Source: Bacteroidales bacterium (lineage in GTDB: Bacteria > Bacteroidota > Bacteroidia > Bacteroidales > Muribaculaceae). From it: DNA of 64,000 nucleotides. This document shows positions 45,183 through 53,905 of the stretch, piece after piece. Position 1 is the stretch's first letter; each line of letters starts with the position of its first letter. The stretch lies in contig SUXJ01000005.1 of NCBI GenBank assembly GCA_015061005.1, positions 92,279 through 156,278 on the forward strand. Direction: 5' to 3'. The notes beneath the pieces are model-generated. The model made no database searches, was not told the origin of the DNA, and worked only from the letters and a program-made list of their open reading frames with translations. Position numbers and translations under genes: made by a program.

Positions 45183-45980
45183 ATGAAGATATTGCCATTG
45201 CTCACGTGTATGTGCTTGCTGCTGTTCGGCGCATGCAAACCCACACCCGAAACGGTGCTTGAAGAAAAGGCAATGGCATATCTGCTTTCAGACTTGGAAT
45301 TGGCCAACGCCATGAGCGAAAGTCAAAGTCTCGGTGCATTTCATAATGATTCACTTCGACTTGCACTTCGCAGTTCCGTGCTTGCCAAACATGGCATTAA
45401 CGAAGCCACTCTCGATTCGTGTCTGCGCTGGTATGGCGCACACCTCCCGGAGTATATGAAGGTAATTGATTTGGCTGATTCTATTCTCAGCGATACATTG
45501 CAGGCATTCATAGCTGATGAAAACACAAAAATAAAACTCGCCGCCGGCGATTCGCTAAATATATGGCCACACGCCCCGTCGGCAGTATTTGCAAGAACAC
45601 AACCTACCGACTTCATAACGTTTGAAATTGCGGCCGACTCTACGTGGAAGCGCGGCGATATGTTCACCCTGCGCATGGCATCAGACAATACCATGTCGGA
45701 ACTGAAAGCAACCCTTGTTGTTGACTATCAAAATCGCCAACGTACCACCGATGCCGTTACTTCAACACTCAATCCCGGCAATAAACGCAGACTTGAGGTG
45801 AAATTGCAACTTGATAGTAACATAAGTGCACAAAGAATCTACGGATATATCCAACTATCGCCCAAGCAAGGTGAACGCGCCTTTATTGACAGCATCAAAC
45901 TCATGCGCACAAGATTGGTAGTAACAGACTATAACAAATATCGCCGTCAAACACACCGCATCACTCGCAATGAAAGATAA
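45183..45980 (+). CDS. DUF4296 lipoprotein
   Basis: A 265-residue lipoprotein (lipobox LLFGAC, Cys19). The first 110 residues match DUF4296 (EKAMAYLLSDLELANAMSES, LDSCLRWYGAHLPEYMKVID). The C-terminal half is beta-rich (DFITFEIAADSTWKRGDMFT) and not recognised. DUF4296 proteins regularly follow lspA in Bacteroidota. Function unknown; membrane-anchored. Overlaps the next small gene by 11 bp. Confidence 0.85.
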   Translation: MKILPLLTCMCLLLFGACKPTPETVLEEKAMAYLLSDLELANAMSESQSLGAFHNDSLRLALRSSVLAKHGINEATLDSCLRWYGAHLPEYMKVIDLADSILSDTLQAFIADENTKIKLAAGDSLNIWPHAPSAVFARTQPTDFITFEIAADSTWKRGDMFTLRMASDNTMSELKATLVVDYQNRQRTTDAVTSTLNPGNKRRLEVKLQLDSNISAQRIYGYIQLSPKQGERAFIDSIKLMRTRLVVTDYNKYRRQTHRITRNER

Positions 45981-46161
45981 GCGCATACTTTTGAGGGGAA
46001 TCATCGACAACGAAGGTAAAAGAAAAATGCGCCCGGTTATAGTAACGCTCAATGCAGATGACCGAGTTATCAAATATGAATTTTTAGACGGCCACGAACC
46101 TCACTCCACCACATTCGAACCAACTCGACTGCTCGACATTCAGCAAGGGAAAATGGTGTGA
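45970..46161 (+). CDS. Small conserved-looking protein (63 aa)
   Basis: A 63-residue basic protein (MKDKRILLRGIIDNEGKRKM, RPVIVTLNADDRVIKYEFLD) of beta-rich appearance. I do not recognise a family. It overlaps the DUF4296 gene by 11 bp and precedes a clear terminator, so it is the last gene of the ileS-lspA run. The overlap and terminator position support it as real. Confidence 0.65.
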   Translation: MKDKRILLRGIIDNEGKRKMRPVIVTLNADDRVIKYEFLDGHEPHSTTFEPTRLLDIQQGKMV

Positions 46162-46181
46162 TCCTTTCTCTATTCTTCGTC

Positions 46182-46212
46182 GCATCAATAGCCGTGAATT
46201 GATGCTTTTTTT
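46182..46212 (+). terminator. Rho-independent terminator after the ileS-lspA run
   Basis: Perfect 8-bp stem GCATCAAT/ATTGATGC (46182-46189 and 46198-46205), 8-nt loop, then 7 T. Confidence 0.85.
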
Positions 46213-46213
46213 G

Positions 46214-46560
46214 TGTTGAAAAGGTGTTGAAAAGCGGTTAATAACAGTGTTGAAACCGGGTTGAAAATGTAGATAATCTGGAGAGGAAAAAAGTTGTTGA
46301 AAATAATTAACAAGAAATTAAGAGGTTTTCTACGCTGAAAGTCGGATAAATTTATTAACTTTGTGCGTTGTTAACATAGTGTTGATAACCTTACCTATTG
46401 TTTGATTTACAGATGATTGAAGTGTTGATAAGCGTTTGAAAACCGTTGATAATCATTGATAAGTCAAAAAATCAAGGTTTCAGCTGAAAAGTTATCATCG
46501 TAATTAACAGGTATTGTTCTTTTTTTATTTAAATTCTTTTTAAAAGAAACTTACTAAAAA
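46214..46560. other. Candidate replication origin: DnaA-box-like repeats plus AT-rich block
   Basis: The longest gene-free stretch of the window. TGTTGAAAA or TGTTGAAAC occurs at 46214, 46225, 46248 and 46295, GGTTGAAAA at 46259, TGTTGATAA at 46380 and 46423, and CGTTGATAA and CATTGATAA at 46444 and 46454, all in one orientation. Read on the other strand these are TTTTCAACA/TTATCAACA, one base from the DnaA box TTWTNCACA. They are followed by an AT-only-like block (46510-46568) that could unwind. G exceeds C on the plus strand to the right, the reverse to the immediate left. A promoter-like TAACTTTG at 46356 shows an alternative reading as a long nadA leader. Confidence 0.4.
46356..46363 (+). 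promoter_or_regulatory. Candidate -7 box upstream of nadA
   Basis: TAACTTTG, about 207 nt before nadA, inside the repeat-rich block; no clear -33 partner. Confidence 0.35.
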
Positions 46561-46569
46561 ATAAAAAAC

Positions 46570-47505
46570 ATGAGCCGAAAAGAAGAGCTTATAGAAAAAA
46601 TAGAGCGCTTGAAAAAGGAGCGTAATGCAGTGATTCTCGCTCATTACTATACTCGAGCAGAAATACAAGATCTTGCCGATTATATAGGAGACTCTTTGGC
46701 TCTTGCTCAGATAGCATCAAAATTGGAGCAGCCTGTAATGGTTATGTGTGGCGTTAACTTTATGGGCGAAACAGCCAAGATACTATGTCCGGACAAGACT
46801 GTTCTTCTGCCCGATATGGAGGCGGGATGTTCGTTGGCCGACAGTTGTCCGGCTGATAAGTTTGAAGAGTTCATAAAGGCACATCCAGACCACACGGTTA
46901 TTTCTTATGTTAACACTTCGGCAGAAGTGAAAGCATTGAGCGACATACTGGTCACCTCGGGCAATGCTCGCAAAATAGTTGATTCACTTCCGGAGTATGA
47001 AAAAATAATTTTCGGTCCTGACAGAAATCTCGGAAACTATATAAATTCAGTTAGCGGCAGAAATATGGTGCTTTGGGACGGTGCATGTCATGTTCATGAG
47101 CAATTTTCGGCCGAGAAGTTGGCAGAACTTAAAAAGGAATATCCGACAGCTAAAGTTTTGGCACATCCGGAGTGTAAGAAGCCATTGTTATTGATGGCTG
47201 ACGTTGTAGGCTCAACAGCAGCACTGCTGAAAGCAGCAACTGAGGCACCCGATGGTTCGGAATTTATTGTAGTTACCGAGAGTGGCATATTGCATGAAAT
47301 GCGTAAGCTCTGTCCCGGAAAGACATTTATACCGGCTCCTCCGTTGGACAGCACCTGCGGCTGTAATGATTGTGCTTATATGAAGCTTAACACTCTTGAA
47401 AAGCTTGCTTCATGTTTGGAAAATATGGCTCCGGAAGTCAAAGTGGATTCAGAAGTTGCAGAGAAAGCACGTAAGCCGATAGAGAGAATGTTGAAACTGA
47501 GTTAA
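46570..47505 (+). CDS. nadA: Quinolinate synthase
   Basis: A [4Fe-4S] enzyme of de novo NAD synthesis, forming quinolinate from iminoaspartate and dihydroxyacetone phosphate. The 311 residues have AVILAHYYTRAEIQDLADYI, cluster cysteines in MVMCGVNFMGETA and DSTCGCNDCAYMKLNTLEK, and VLAHPECKKPLL. nadB and nadC are not adjacent. First gene to the right of the candidate origin. Confidence 0.95.
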   Translation: MSRKEELIEKIERLKKERNAVILAHYYTRAEIQDLADYIGDSLALAQIASKLEQPVMVMCGVNFMGETAKILCPDKTVLLPDMEAGCSLADSCPADKFEEFIKAHPDHTVISYVNTSAEVKALSDILVTSGNARKIVDSLPEYEKIIFGPDRNLGNYINSVSGRNMVLWDGACHVHEQFSAEKLAELKKEYPTAKVLAHPECKKPLLLMADVVGSTAALLKAATEAPDGSEFIVVTESGILHEMRKLCPGKTFIPAPPLDSTCGCNDCAYMKLNTLEKLASCLENMAPEVKVDSEVAEKARKPIERMLKLS

Positions 47506-47567
47506 AACTTTATGATGTGAACAGGCATTATATATAAAGATATACGAATAACAAAAAATTAAATATA

Positions 47568-48461
47568 ATGGAAAATATTGATAAATATCATCAGGCGGTT
47601 ATAGACTCGTCGATAAAATTGAGCGATGATGAAGTAAAGTCGGCAGTGGAAAAGATTATATCCACGAAGTTCAGTGAGAATATGAACAAGGAAGTGTATA
47701 AGACTATTTTAAATAGTATTGATTTAACTACCTTGACTTCAACAGATTCTCCTCAGAGTGTAGCGGCATTTACCGATAGAGTCAATGAATTTGAAAATGA
47801 ATATCCCGAGCTTCCCAATGTGGCGGCAATTTGTGTCTATCCGAACTTTGTTCAGGTGGTTCGCACAGTGTTAGACGTAAGTTCGGTTGAAATAGCTGCA
47901 GTAAGCGGCGGATTTCCTTCATCGCAAACTTTTCCGGAAGTAAAAGTTGCCGAAACAGCTTTGGCCATAGATTCCGGTGCAGATGAAATAGACATAGTAT
48001 TCTCCTTGGGAAATTATCTTGATGGAGATTATGAAGCGGTATGCGATGAGATAAGCGAATTGAAGCAATGTTGCAGAGACGGAAAACTGAAGGTCATACT
48101 TGAAACCGGCGCATTAAAGACTGCTGAAAACATTAAGAACGCTTCGGTTCTTTCACTCTATTCGGGTGCAGACTTCTTAAAGACTTCGACCGGTAAGGAA
48201 TTTCCGGGAGCAACGTTGGAAGCCGCTTACGTTATGGCACTTTGCATAAAAGAATATTATGAAAAAACCGGAAACAAAGTAGGCTTTAAGGCTTCGGGCG
48301 GCGTTCGCACCACTGAAGATGCCGTTAAGTACTATACGATAATAAAGGAAGTGCTTGGAGAAGAATGGCTGAGCAATGAATACTTCCGTATTGGCGCAAG
48401 CAGCTTGGCAAACTCCGTTCTTGCCGATATTACAGATCAGCCGGGATTAAAATTCTTCTGA
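47568..48461 (+). CDS. deoC: Deoxyribose-phosphate aldolase
   Basis: A 297-residue TIM-barrel aldolase cleaving deoxyribose 5-phosphate in deoxynucleoside breakdown. Diagnostic blocks are IDLTTLTSTDSPQSVAAF, GADEIDIVFSLGNYLDGDY, KVILETGAL, GADFLKTSTGKEFPGATLE (Schiff-base Lys) and VGFKASGGVRTTEDAV. Lone gene between nadA and the GYF protein. Confidence 0.95.
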   Translation: MENIDKYHQAVIDSSIKLSDDEVKSAVEKIISTKFSENMNKEVYKTILNSIDLTTLTSTDSPQSVAAFTDRVNEFENEYPELPNVAAICVYPNFVQVVRTVLDVSSVEIAAVSGGFPSSQTFPEVKVAETALAIDSGADEIDIVFSLGNYLDGDYEAVCDEISELKQCCRDGKLKVILETGALKTAENIKNASVLSLYSGADFLKTSTGKEFPGATLEAAYVMALCIKEYYEKTGNKVGFKASGGVRTTEDAVKYYTIIKEVLGEEWLSNEYFRIGASSLANSVLADITDQPGLKFF

Positions 48462-48469
48462 AAAACTGA

Positions 48470-49033
48470 ATGAAAAAATATTGGATAATAGAAAATGGGA
48501 AACCGATAGGTCCGTTCACTTCTGCGGAACTGAAGGTGAGGCGTGACTTTACGGCAACACTGCCGGTGTGGTATTCGGGATTGCCGGATTGGACCACTGT
48601 TGGAGAACTTGCGGAATTGGCATGTTTGCTACCCATTCCCGAAGAAACAGACAGACTTGAAGCCGCACCAACTGAAGAAACTCAAGGTCAACAACAAGAA
48701 GAGGCTCAACCGCAGCCGCAATATGACTTCGGATTTAACAGTCAATGGATCAGACCGCAGCATCAGCCGGTCAATACTCGCCCTAATGTTATGTCTGTAA
48801 ACGGTAATCAACCGTCAACGTACATAGGTTGGAATATTTTGATGACTATTTGTTGCTGTTTGCCGCTTGGGTTGATAGGTATTGTTTACGGCAATATGGT
48901 CACACGGCGCTGGATGGCAGGAGATACGGAAGGCGCGAAGAAAGCATCGGAGATTGCCGCATGGTGTTTGATACTATCAATAGTTATGAGTCTTGTTACC
49001 TGGCCTTTCCAGATGATTTATTCATTCATTTAA
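48470..49033 (+). CDS. GYF-2 and CD225/dispanin membrane protein
   Basis: A 187-residue protein. N-terminal GYF_2-like domain (1-55: YWIIENGKPIGPFTSAEL, VWYSGLPDWTTVGEL), a Gln/Glu/Pro-rich linker, and a C-terminal CD225 (dispanin) pair of hydrophobic segments (WNILMTICCCLPLGLIGIV, then GAKKASEIAAWCLILSIVMS). This domain order is common in Bacteroidota; its cellular role is unknown. 8 bp after deoC. Confidence 0.85.
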   Translation: MKKYWIIENGKPIGPFTSAELKVRRDFTATLPVWYSGLPDWTTVGELAELACLLPIPEETDRLEAAPTEETQGQQQEEAQPQPQYDFGFNSQWIRPQHQPVNTRPNVMSVNGNQPSTYIGWNILMTICCCLPLGLIGIVYGNMVTRRWMAGDTEGAKKASEIAAWCLILSIVMSLVTWPFQMIYSFI

Positions 49034-49095
49034 AATTAGAATATAGTTAAGACCAATCATATATTAGTCACTAATTTCATATAATTCATAATTTT

Positions 49096-49175
49096 TAGGG
49101 GTGCTCACGGAGTAGTGAACCGGGAGCTGAGATTAAACCCTTTGAACCTGATCCGGGTAATACCGGCGTAGAGAA
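49096..49175 (+). ncRNA. TPP riboswitch (THI element)
   Basis: Contains the conserved core: GGGGTGCTC at the 5' end, GCTGAGATTAAACCCTTTG, then GAACCTGATCCGGGTAATAC and CGGCGTAGAGAAA. It ends just before the TonB receptor start, so it probably controls translation or transcription of the thiamine uptake operon in response to thiamine pyrophosphate. The preceding gap 49034-49095 is AT-rich. Confidence 0.93.
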
Positions 49176-49182
49176 AAAAAGT

Positions 49183-51414
49183 ATGAAGAAAGTATTTCTT
49201 CCGGTTTCTGTCAGTGCAATGTGCATGATAGTAACCACAGCGTCCGTAAGTGCTCAAAAGGCTGAAAATCAGCCTTCGGACTCAATGAGCGTAAACCTTA
49301 TGCAAGTGGAGGTGATGGCTAATCGTGCCAATCAGAAGACTCCGGTAGCTTTCACTAATGTTGAGAAGGCGGAACTTCTGAAGAATAACGATGGTCGAGA
49401 TATTACCTACCTTTTGTCGGCCACTCCGTCGGTTATAACGACGTCAGATGCCGGTTCAGGCATTGGTTACACATCGATGCGCATACGCGGCACAGATGCT
49501 TCCCGCATAAACATTATGGCCAATGGCATACCTATTAACGACGGAGAAAGTTCGGTTGTTTATTGGGTAAATATGCCTGATTTTGCATCCTCGCTGAGTA
49601 ATGTTCAAATACAGCGCGGAGCCGGCACTTCGGCTAACGGAGCCGGAGCATTCGGCGCTTCGGTCAATATGATAACAGATGCACCCTCTGAAGAGGCTTA
49701 TGCAGAATTATCGGGCAGCTATGGCATGTATAATACCAATCGAGAAACATTTAGAGTAGGAACCGGATTGCTTGGAGGTCATTGGAGTTTCGATGCACGA
49801 CTTTCGCACATGGGTTCTGACGGGTATATAGAGCGTGCTTCGTCTGATCTTTGGAGCTATTTTGGTCAAGCTGCTTATTCGAGTCAGAATACCAATATCA
49901 GATTCTTGGCATTCGGAGGCAAGGAAAAAACGTATATGGCATGGGATTATGCTTCGAAGGAAGATATGGAAAAGTATGGCAGGAGATATAATCCGTGTGG
50001 TCAATACGTAGATGATGAAGGAAATATTGCGTATTATCAAAATCAATATGATTACTTTACGCAACATCATTTCCAACTTCACGTTTCGCAAAAATTGTCG
50101 GATAAGATTAATCTCGGAGTGGCGTTGCACTATACTGATGATTACGGTAATTATGAACAGTATAAGACAGACCGGTCATTAGTGGAATATGGTCTTGACG
50201 CATCTGTTATCGAAGAATCCGATTTGGTTAGATTGAAGTTTAATGATAATAGTTTCGGAGGCGGATTATTCACCTTGAACTATAAGAATAAACGTCTTGA
50301 TGCTACCCTTGGCGGCGCTATTAACTATTTCCATGGCAGTCATTTCGGTCAGGTTGCATGGGTGAGAAATTACGTAGGTCCGATAGATCCGTTGCAGAAA
50401 TATTATGATAATACGGGCAAGAAACTCGATGGAAATATTTATGCGAGAGCAAATTATGATATTTCGAAGAAATTTTCGGCATTTGCGGATTTGCAATATA
50501 GAGGCATCCATTATACGATAGACGGACAGTCAGATAATTGGGATTGGAACACCGGGTCTATGGCAATGTTGAATGTCGATAGGACATGGCACTTTTTCAA
50601 TCCTAAATTAGGAGTGAATTTTGTTAGCGGACCTCATAGAGCGTTTGCATCATGGAGTGTGGCACATAAGGAGCCTGTTCGCGATAATTTTACTGACGGG
50701 GATCCCAATCACGTGCCTAATTCCGAGCGTCTTTATGACTATGAGTTGGGATATTCTTTCAACAGTAAGATAATATCGTTGGGAGTGAATCTTTATTATA
50801 TGGATTATAAGGATCAGCTCGTAGTTACCGGCCAACTTTCCGATACCGGCAATCCATTGAGCGTAAATGTGCCGAAATCATACAGAGCCGGAATTGAATT
50901 TCAGGGAGCATTCCGTCCGTGGTGTGATTGGTTTGAATGGGAGGTGAATGCCACTTTGAGCCGCAACCGAATTAAGGATTTCGTTGAATATATCTATGAA
51001 GATGAATGGACTAATCCGATAGCAATAGAATGTGGTGACACTCCGATAGCATTTTCGCCCGACTTTATATTGAACAATAGTTTTAAGTTTAATTACAAAG
51101 GATTTGAAGCGAAACTCAGCAGCAAGTTTGTCAGCAAGCAGTATATGAACAATGCAGCATCAGAAGAAACGGCGTTGGATTCATATTTCGTGACAGATTT
51201 GCATCTGAACTATACTCTTCCAAAGTTGCCCGGCATAAAGAAGATGACACTCGGGCTGAGCGTTTATAATCTTTTCAACGAAAAGTATTGTAATAATGGC
51301 TATGCCGGGGCGGGATATTACGTTGACGGTAACGAAAAGGTGATATATCGCTATGCCGGTTATGCGGCACAAGCACCCACTCACGTTGCCGGTACAATTA
51401 CACTTAGTTTCTGA
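49183..51414 (+). CDS. TonB-dependent receptor, probable thiamine transporter
   Basis: A 743-residue outer-membrane receptor with a signal peptide (SAMCMIVTTASVSAQ), plug domain (TSMRIRGTDASRINIMANGI, NVQIQRGAGTSANGAGAFGA) and a barrel ending in GTITLSF with a terminal Phe. It lacks the carboxypeptidase-like N-terminal domain seen in the receptor at 17621. The TPP riboswitch directly upstream and PnuT directly downstream point to thiamine or a thiamine precursor as substrate. 1-bp overlap with pnuT. Confidence 0.92.
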   Translation: MKKVFLPVSVSAMCMIVTTASVSAQKAENQPSDSMSVNLMQVEVMANRANQKTPVAFTNVEKAELLKNNDGRDITYLLSATPSVITTSDAGSGIGYTSMRIRGTDASRINIMANGIPINDGESSVVYWVNMPDFASSLSNVQIQRGAGTSANGAGAFGASVNMITDAPSEEAYAELSGSYGMYNTNRETFRVGTGLLGGHWSFDARLSHMGSDGYIERASSDLWSYFGQAAYSSQNTNIRFLAFGGKEKTYMAWDYASKEDMEKYGRRYNPCGQYVDDEGNIAYYQNQYDYFTQHHFQLHVSQKLSDKINLGVALHYTDDYGNYEQYKTDRSLVEYGLDASVIEESDLVRLKFNDNSFGGGLFTLNYKNKRLDATLGGAINYFHGSHFGQVAWVRNYVGPIDPLQKYYDNTGKKLDGNIYARANYDISKKFSAFADLQYRGIHYTIDGQSDNWDWNTGSMAMLNVDRTWHFFNPKLGVNFVSGPHRAFASWSVAHKEPVRDNFTDGDPNHVPNSERLYDYELGYSFNSKIISLGVNLYYMDYKDQLVVTGQLSDTGNPLSVNVPKSYRAGIEFQGAFRPWCDWFEWEVNATLSRNRIKDFVEYIYEDEWTNPIAIECGDTPIAFSPDFILNNSFKFNYKGFEAKLSSKFVSKQYMNNAASEETALDSYFVTDLHLNYTLPKLPGIKKMTLGLSVYNLFNEKYCNNGYAGAGYYVDGNEKVIYRYAGYAAQAPTHVAGTITLSF

Positions 51415-52001
51415 TGGATCTTATACTTGAAATTTTAGCATTCGTGGTTGGCCTGTTATACCTTTATTGGGAATATCGGGCCAACCCGAAATTTTGGATA
51501 GCATCGCTCGTGATGCCATGTATATCCTTGTGGGTGTATTTTTCAAAAGGCATATATGCGGATTTTGCTATTAATATTTATTATTTATTGATAGCAATTT
51601 ACGGGTATTGGAATTGGACTCGCAAAATACCGGGCGGCAAGAGTAAAAAAACTCTGCCCATACGTCACATAAATTGGAGAGTTTTAGTCGGGTCATCAAT
51701 TTCGGTGATGGCGTTGTGGGCTTTTATAGCGTGGGTGCTTATAAATTTTACGGATTCCACTATACCCTATGCCGACGGGTTTACGACGGCATTGTCAATA
51801 GTGGCAATGTGGCTGGGAGCCCAAAAGTATGCCGAACAGTGGATAGCATGGTTGATAGTAGATGCGGTGACAGTTCCTATTCAACTGTCAAAAGGTTTGA
51901 TATTCTACCCTATTCTTTACGGAATATATACTGTGATAGCAATTTACGGTTATAGAAATTGGCTTAGAATAATGAAAACTCAGCAGCAGAAAGTGGAATA
52001 A
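51414..52001 (+). CDS. pnuT: PnuC/PnuT-family thiamine transporter
   Basis: A 195-residue inner-membrane protein of the PnuC family with about seven spans and the family aromatic motifs LLYLYWEYRANPKFW and AIYGYWNWTR, then AQKYAEQWIAWLIVDAV. PnuC proteins carry nicotinamide riboside; members placed after a TPP riboswitch and TonB receptor are the PnuT thiamine group. No thiamine kinase follows, although one often does in related operons. Confidence 0.88.
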   Translation: MDLILEILAFVVGLLYLYWEYRANPKFWIASLVMPCISLWVYFSKGIYADFAINIYYLLIAIYGYWNWTRKIPGGKSKKTLPIRHINWRVLVGSSISVMALWAFIAWVLINFTDSTIPYADGFTTALSIVAMWLGAQKYAEQWIAWLIVDAVTVPIQLSKGLIFYPILYGIYTVIAIYGYRNWLRIMKTQQQKVE

Positions 52002-52048
52002 GTGTAAACTTGAATATGATTATTGGTTGATTTTAAAGGCTAATTGAT

Positions 52049-52693
52049 ATGAAATTAATAATGAAGTTTATCTTTTTGGTTTTTATCTTGGCAGTGTTGT
52101 CGTTAGTGTTTTTGTCAGGGATTTACTTTTATGTTGAGTTGAGCACCAAGTCTGATAGATACACTGAAGTGAAGAATATACCATATAACAGAGTGGCTTT
52201 GGTTTTGGGCACCAATCCCATAAGCAGATACGGCGGAACAAATTATTATTTCAAATATAGGATTGATGCTTGCGAGGAACTTTATAAGGCCGGCAAGGTA
52301 TCGAAAATACTTGTCAGTGGAGATAATCACGTTAAGGAATATGATGAACCGCAATATATGAAGGAGGCCTTGATGGCACGCGGAATACCGGAGGACGATA
52401 TCGTATTGGACTATGCCGGCTTCAGAACGTTGGATTCAGTGGTGAGAAGCAAGGAGGTTTTTTGCCAAGAGAAGATAACAATCGTTTCGCAAGGTTTTCA
52501 CAATGCCCGAGCTTTGTGTTTGGCTCGTTGGAACGACATAGATGCAGTGGCATACGATGCGCGTGATATTAAAGTGACCGAAACGTATTTCACATTCGGA
52601 GTTGTACGTGAATCCTTGGCACGAGTGAAGATGCTTATCGATATTGTTTTTAATAAGCAACCTAAGTTTTTGGGTGAAAAAATAGAAATTTGA
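52049..52693 (+). CDS. SanA/YdcF-like DUF218 protein
   Basis: A 214-residue inner-membrane-anchored protein: one N-terminal transmembrane helix (FIFLVFILAVLSLVFLSGIYFY) and a DUF218 periplasmic domain (VALVLGTNPISRYGGTNYYF, YKAGKVSKILVSGDN, ARGIPEDDIVLDYAGFRTLD). SanA of enterobacteria supports envelope barrier function and vancomycin tolerance. 47 bp after pnuT; whether it belongs to the thiamine operon is uncertain. Confidence 0.87.
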   Translation: MKLIMKFIFLVFILAVLSLVFLSGIYFYVELSTKSDRYTEVKNIPYNRVALVLGTNPISRYGGTNYYFKYRIDACEELYKAGKVSKILVSGDNHVKEYDEPQYMKEALMARGIPEDDIVLDYAGFRTLDSVVRSKEVFCQEKITIVSQGFHNARALCLARWNDIDAVAYDARDIKVTETYFTFGVVRESLARVKMLIDIVFNKQPKFLGEKIEI

Positions 52694-52731
52694 TTATTTG
52701 GAAGAGAGGAATTGAGTTTGTAACCACCATT

Positions 52732-52908
52732 ATGTCAGAAAAAAGCGGCAGCATGAATGTATTACTGGTAATACTTTCATTTTTAATTCCAATCGTTGGC
52801 TTTGTGCTTTATTTTGTTAAGAAGTCGGATGAGCCTGAAGCAGCAAAGAATTATTTGTGGGCAGGACTTGCCGGATTTATATTAGGTACTTTGATGACCT
52901 GTGCATAA
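52732..52908 (+). CDS. Small membrane protein (58 aa)
   Basis: A 58-residue protein with two hydrophobic helices: NVLLVILSFLIPIVGFVLYF and YLWAGLAGFILGTLMTC, joined by a charged turn (VKKSDEPEAAKN). It resembles the small CCC/DUF-type membrane proteins of Bacteroidota, but no function can be given. ATG 52732 (MSEKSGSMN) is used. Followed by a terminator at 52928. Confidence 0.65.
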   Translation: MSEKSGSMNVLLVILSFLIPIVGFVLYFVKKSDEPEAAKNYLWAGLAGFILGTLMTCA

Positions 52909-52927
52909 ACAAAATCGTTTAAGAATT

Positions 52928-52964
52928 AAAAGCCTGCGGTGTGAATATACATCGCAGGCTTTTT
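52928..52964 (+). terminator. Rho-independent terminator
   Basis: Stem AAAAGCCTGCGGTGT / ACATCGCAGGCTTTT with one G-T pair (52928-52942 and 52949-52963), 6-nt loop and T-rich tail. It also closes the region next to the convergent AbiE cassette. Confidence 0.88.
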
Positions 52965-53044
52965 AAATTTATAGTCGGGCAGTATAATTTCTCTAATACC
53001 TTTACGATTTATGCAACGTAACAACAGAGGTGCGTCATTTGCCG

Positions 53045-53905
53045 TTACCAGCGATGCTGAAAGTCATCTTCTATGGCCTTTTGAAAAACATCTGCCATTG
53101 CCTGCAATGTATCTCTTACCATTTCATACTTCAAGCCATATGAGTTCTCAATCATTTGATTGATGAGTCGGCTTTCTTCCTCTTTTGTTAGTTCTGCCTC
53201 AATAACCTCTTTGTAGTAGTTGAGTTGTCCGGTATCCAGCAATGCCACTAAATCATGAGCCAACCAATAACCTCCTACGATATATTCATCAAAGTTCTCC
53301 CAATCATAAACCTCTTGATGTATTTCTCTATCAATATTGGCCATAAAGTAGTTAGAAAGGATAAATGACATATCCTCTGCATCCTTGCTGGTTTTCGCAT
53401 TTCTATCAAGCCACGCATTGAACTTAAGTATGAACAATCCGTGCAATGAGGCAATCTTAACCTTAAATTCATTATCAATGCTTACAGTAATGGCCTCAGA
53501 CAAGACTTCATCAAAGCCCTTCACTGACATAGCAATAACCTCTTCAGGTGGCCAATAGATATTGTCATCTTCTTTGGCAACTACACCGTATGGAACAATA
53601 TCAAGTTCATATTCTCCATAATAGAATCGTTGCTGCATATCCCTTGACTTTTCAAAACCGTCAGCAATAAGACTTTGTTTTACTCGCTCAAAAGTATTCC
53701 AATCGGGTATTGAAATGGCAATATCCAAATCTCTGGTTCTTCGCTTTGACTCTGTGTCAAGTAGTTGCTGCATGATAATATCTCGTGCAGTTGCCCCAAT
53801 CACATAAAACTCTTTATCCATCTTGTTGAAACTATCGGTAAGTTTTCGCAATAGTTCCACCAATAATGGATTACCAATCTTTTCACTCGAAATCGTTAAG
53901 TCCAT
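53045..53905 (-). CDS. AbiEii-type nucleotidyltransferase toxin
   Basis: A 286-residue nucleotidyltransferase of the AbiEii/AbiGii group. Motifs: GATARD (38-43; family G-x-ARD), the metal-binding pair D59/D61 in RTRDLDIAI, a third acidic residue D101 in YELDIVPYG, and the AbiEii C-terminal helix block LKFNAWLDRNAKTSKDAEDM. These proteins are the toxins of type IV toxin-antitoxin (abortive infection) systems. It is coupled to the antitoxin gene by a 23-bp overlap. AT-rich compared with its neighbours, indicating horizontal transfer. Confidence 0.85.
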   Translation of the reverse strand: MDLTISSEKIGNPLLVELLRKLTDSFNKMDKEFYVIGATARDIIMQQLLDTESKRRTRDLDIAISIPDWNTFERVKQSLIADGFEKSRDMQQRFYYGEYELDIVPYGVVAKEDDNIYWPPEEVIAMSVKGFDEVLSEAITVSIDNEFKVKIASLHGLFILKFNAWLDRNAKTSKDAEDMSFILSNYFMANIDREIHQEVYDWENFDEYIVGGYWLAHDLVALLDTGQLNYYKEVIEAELTKEEESRLINQMIENSYGLKYEMVRDTLQAMADVFQKAIEDDFQHRW

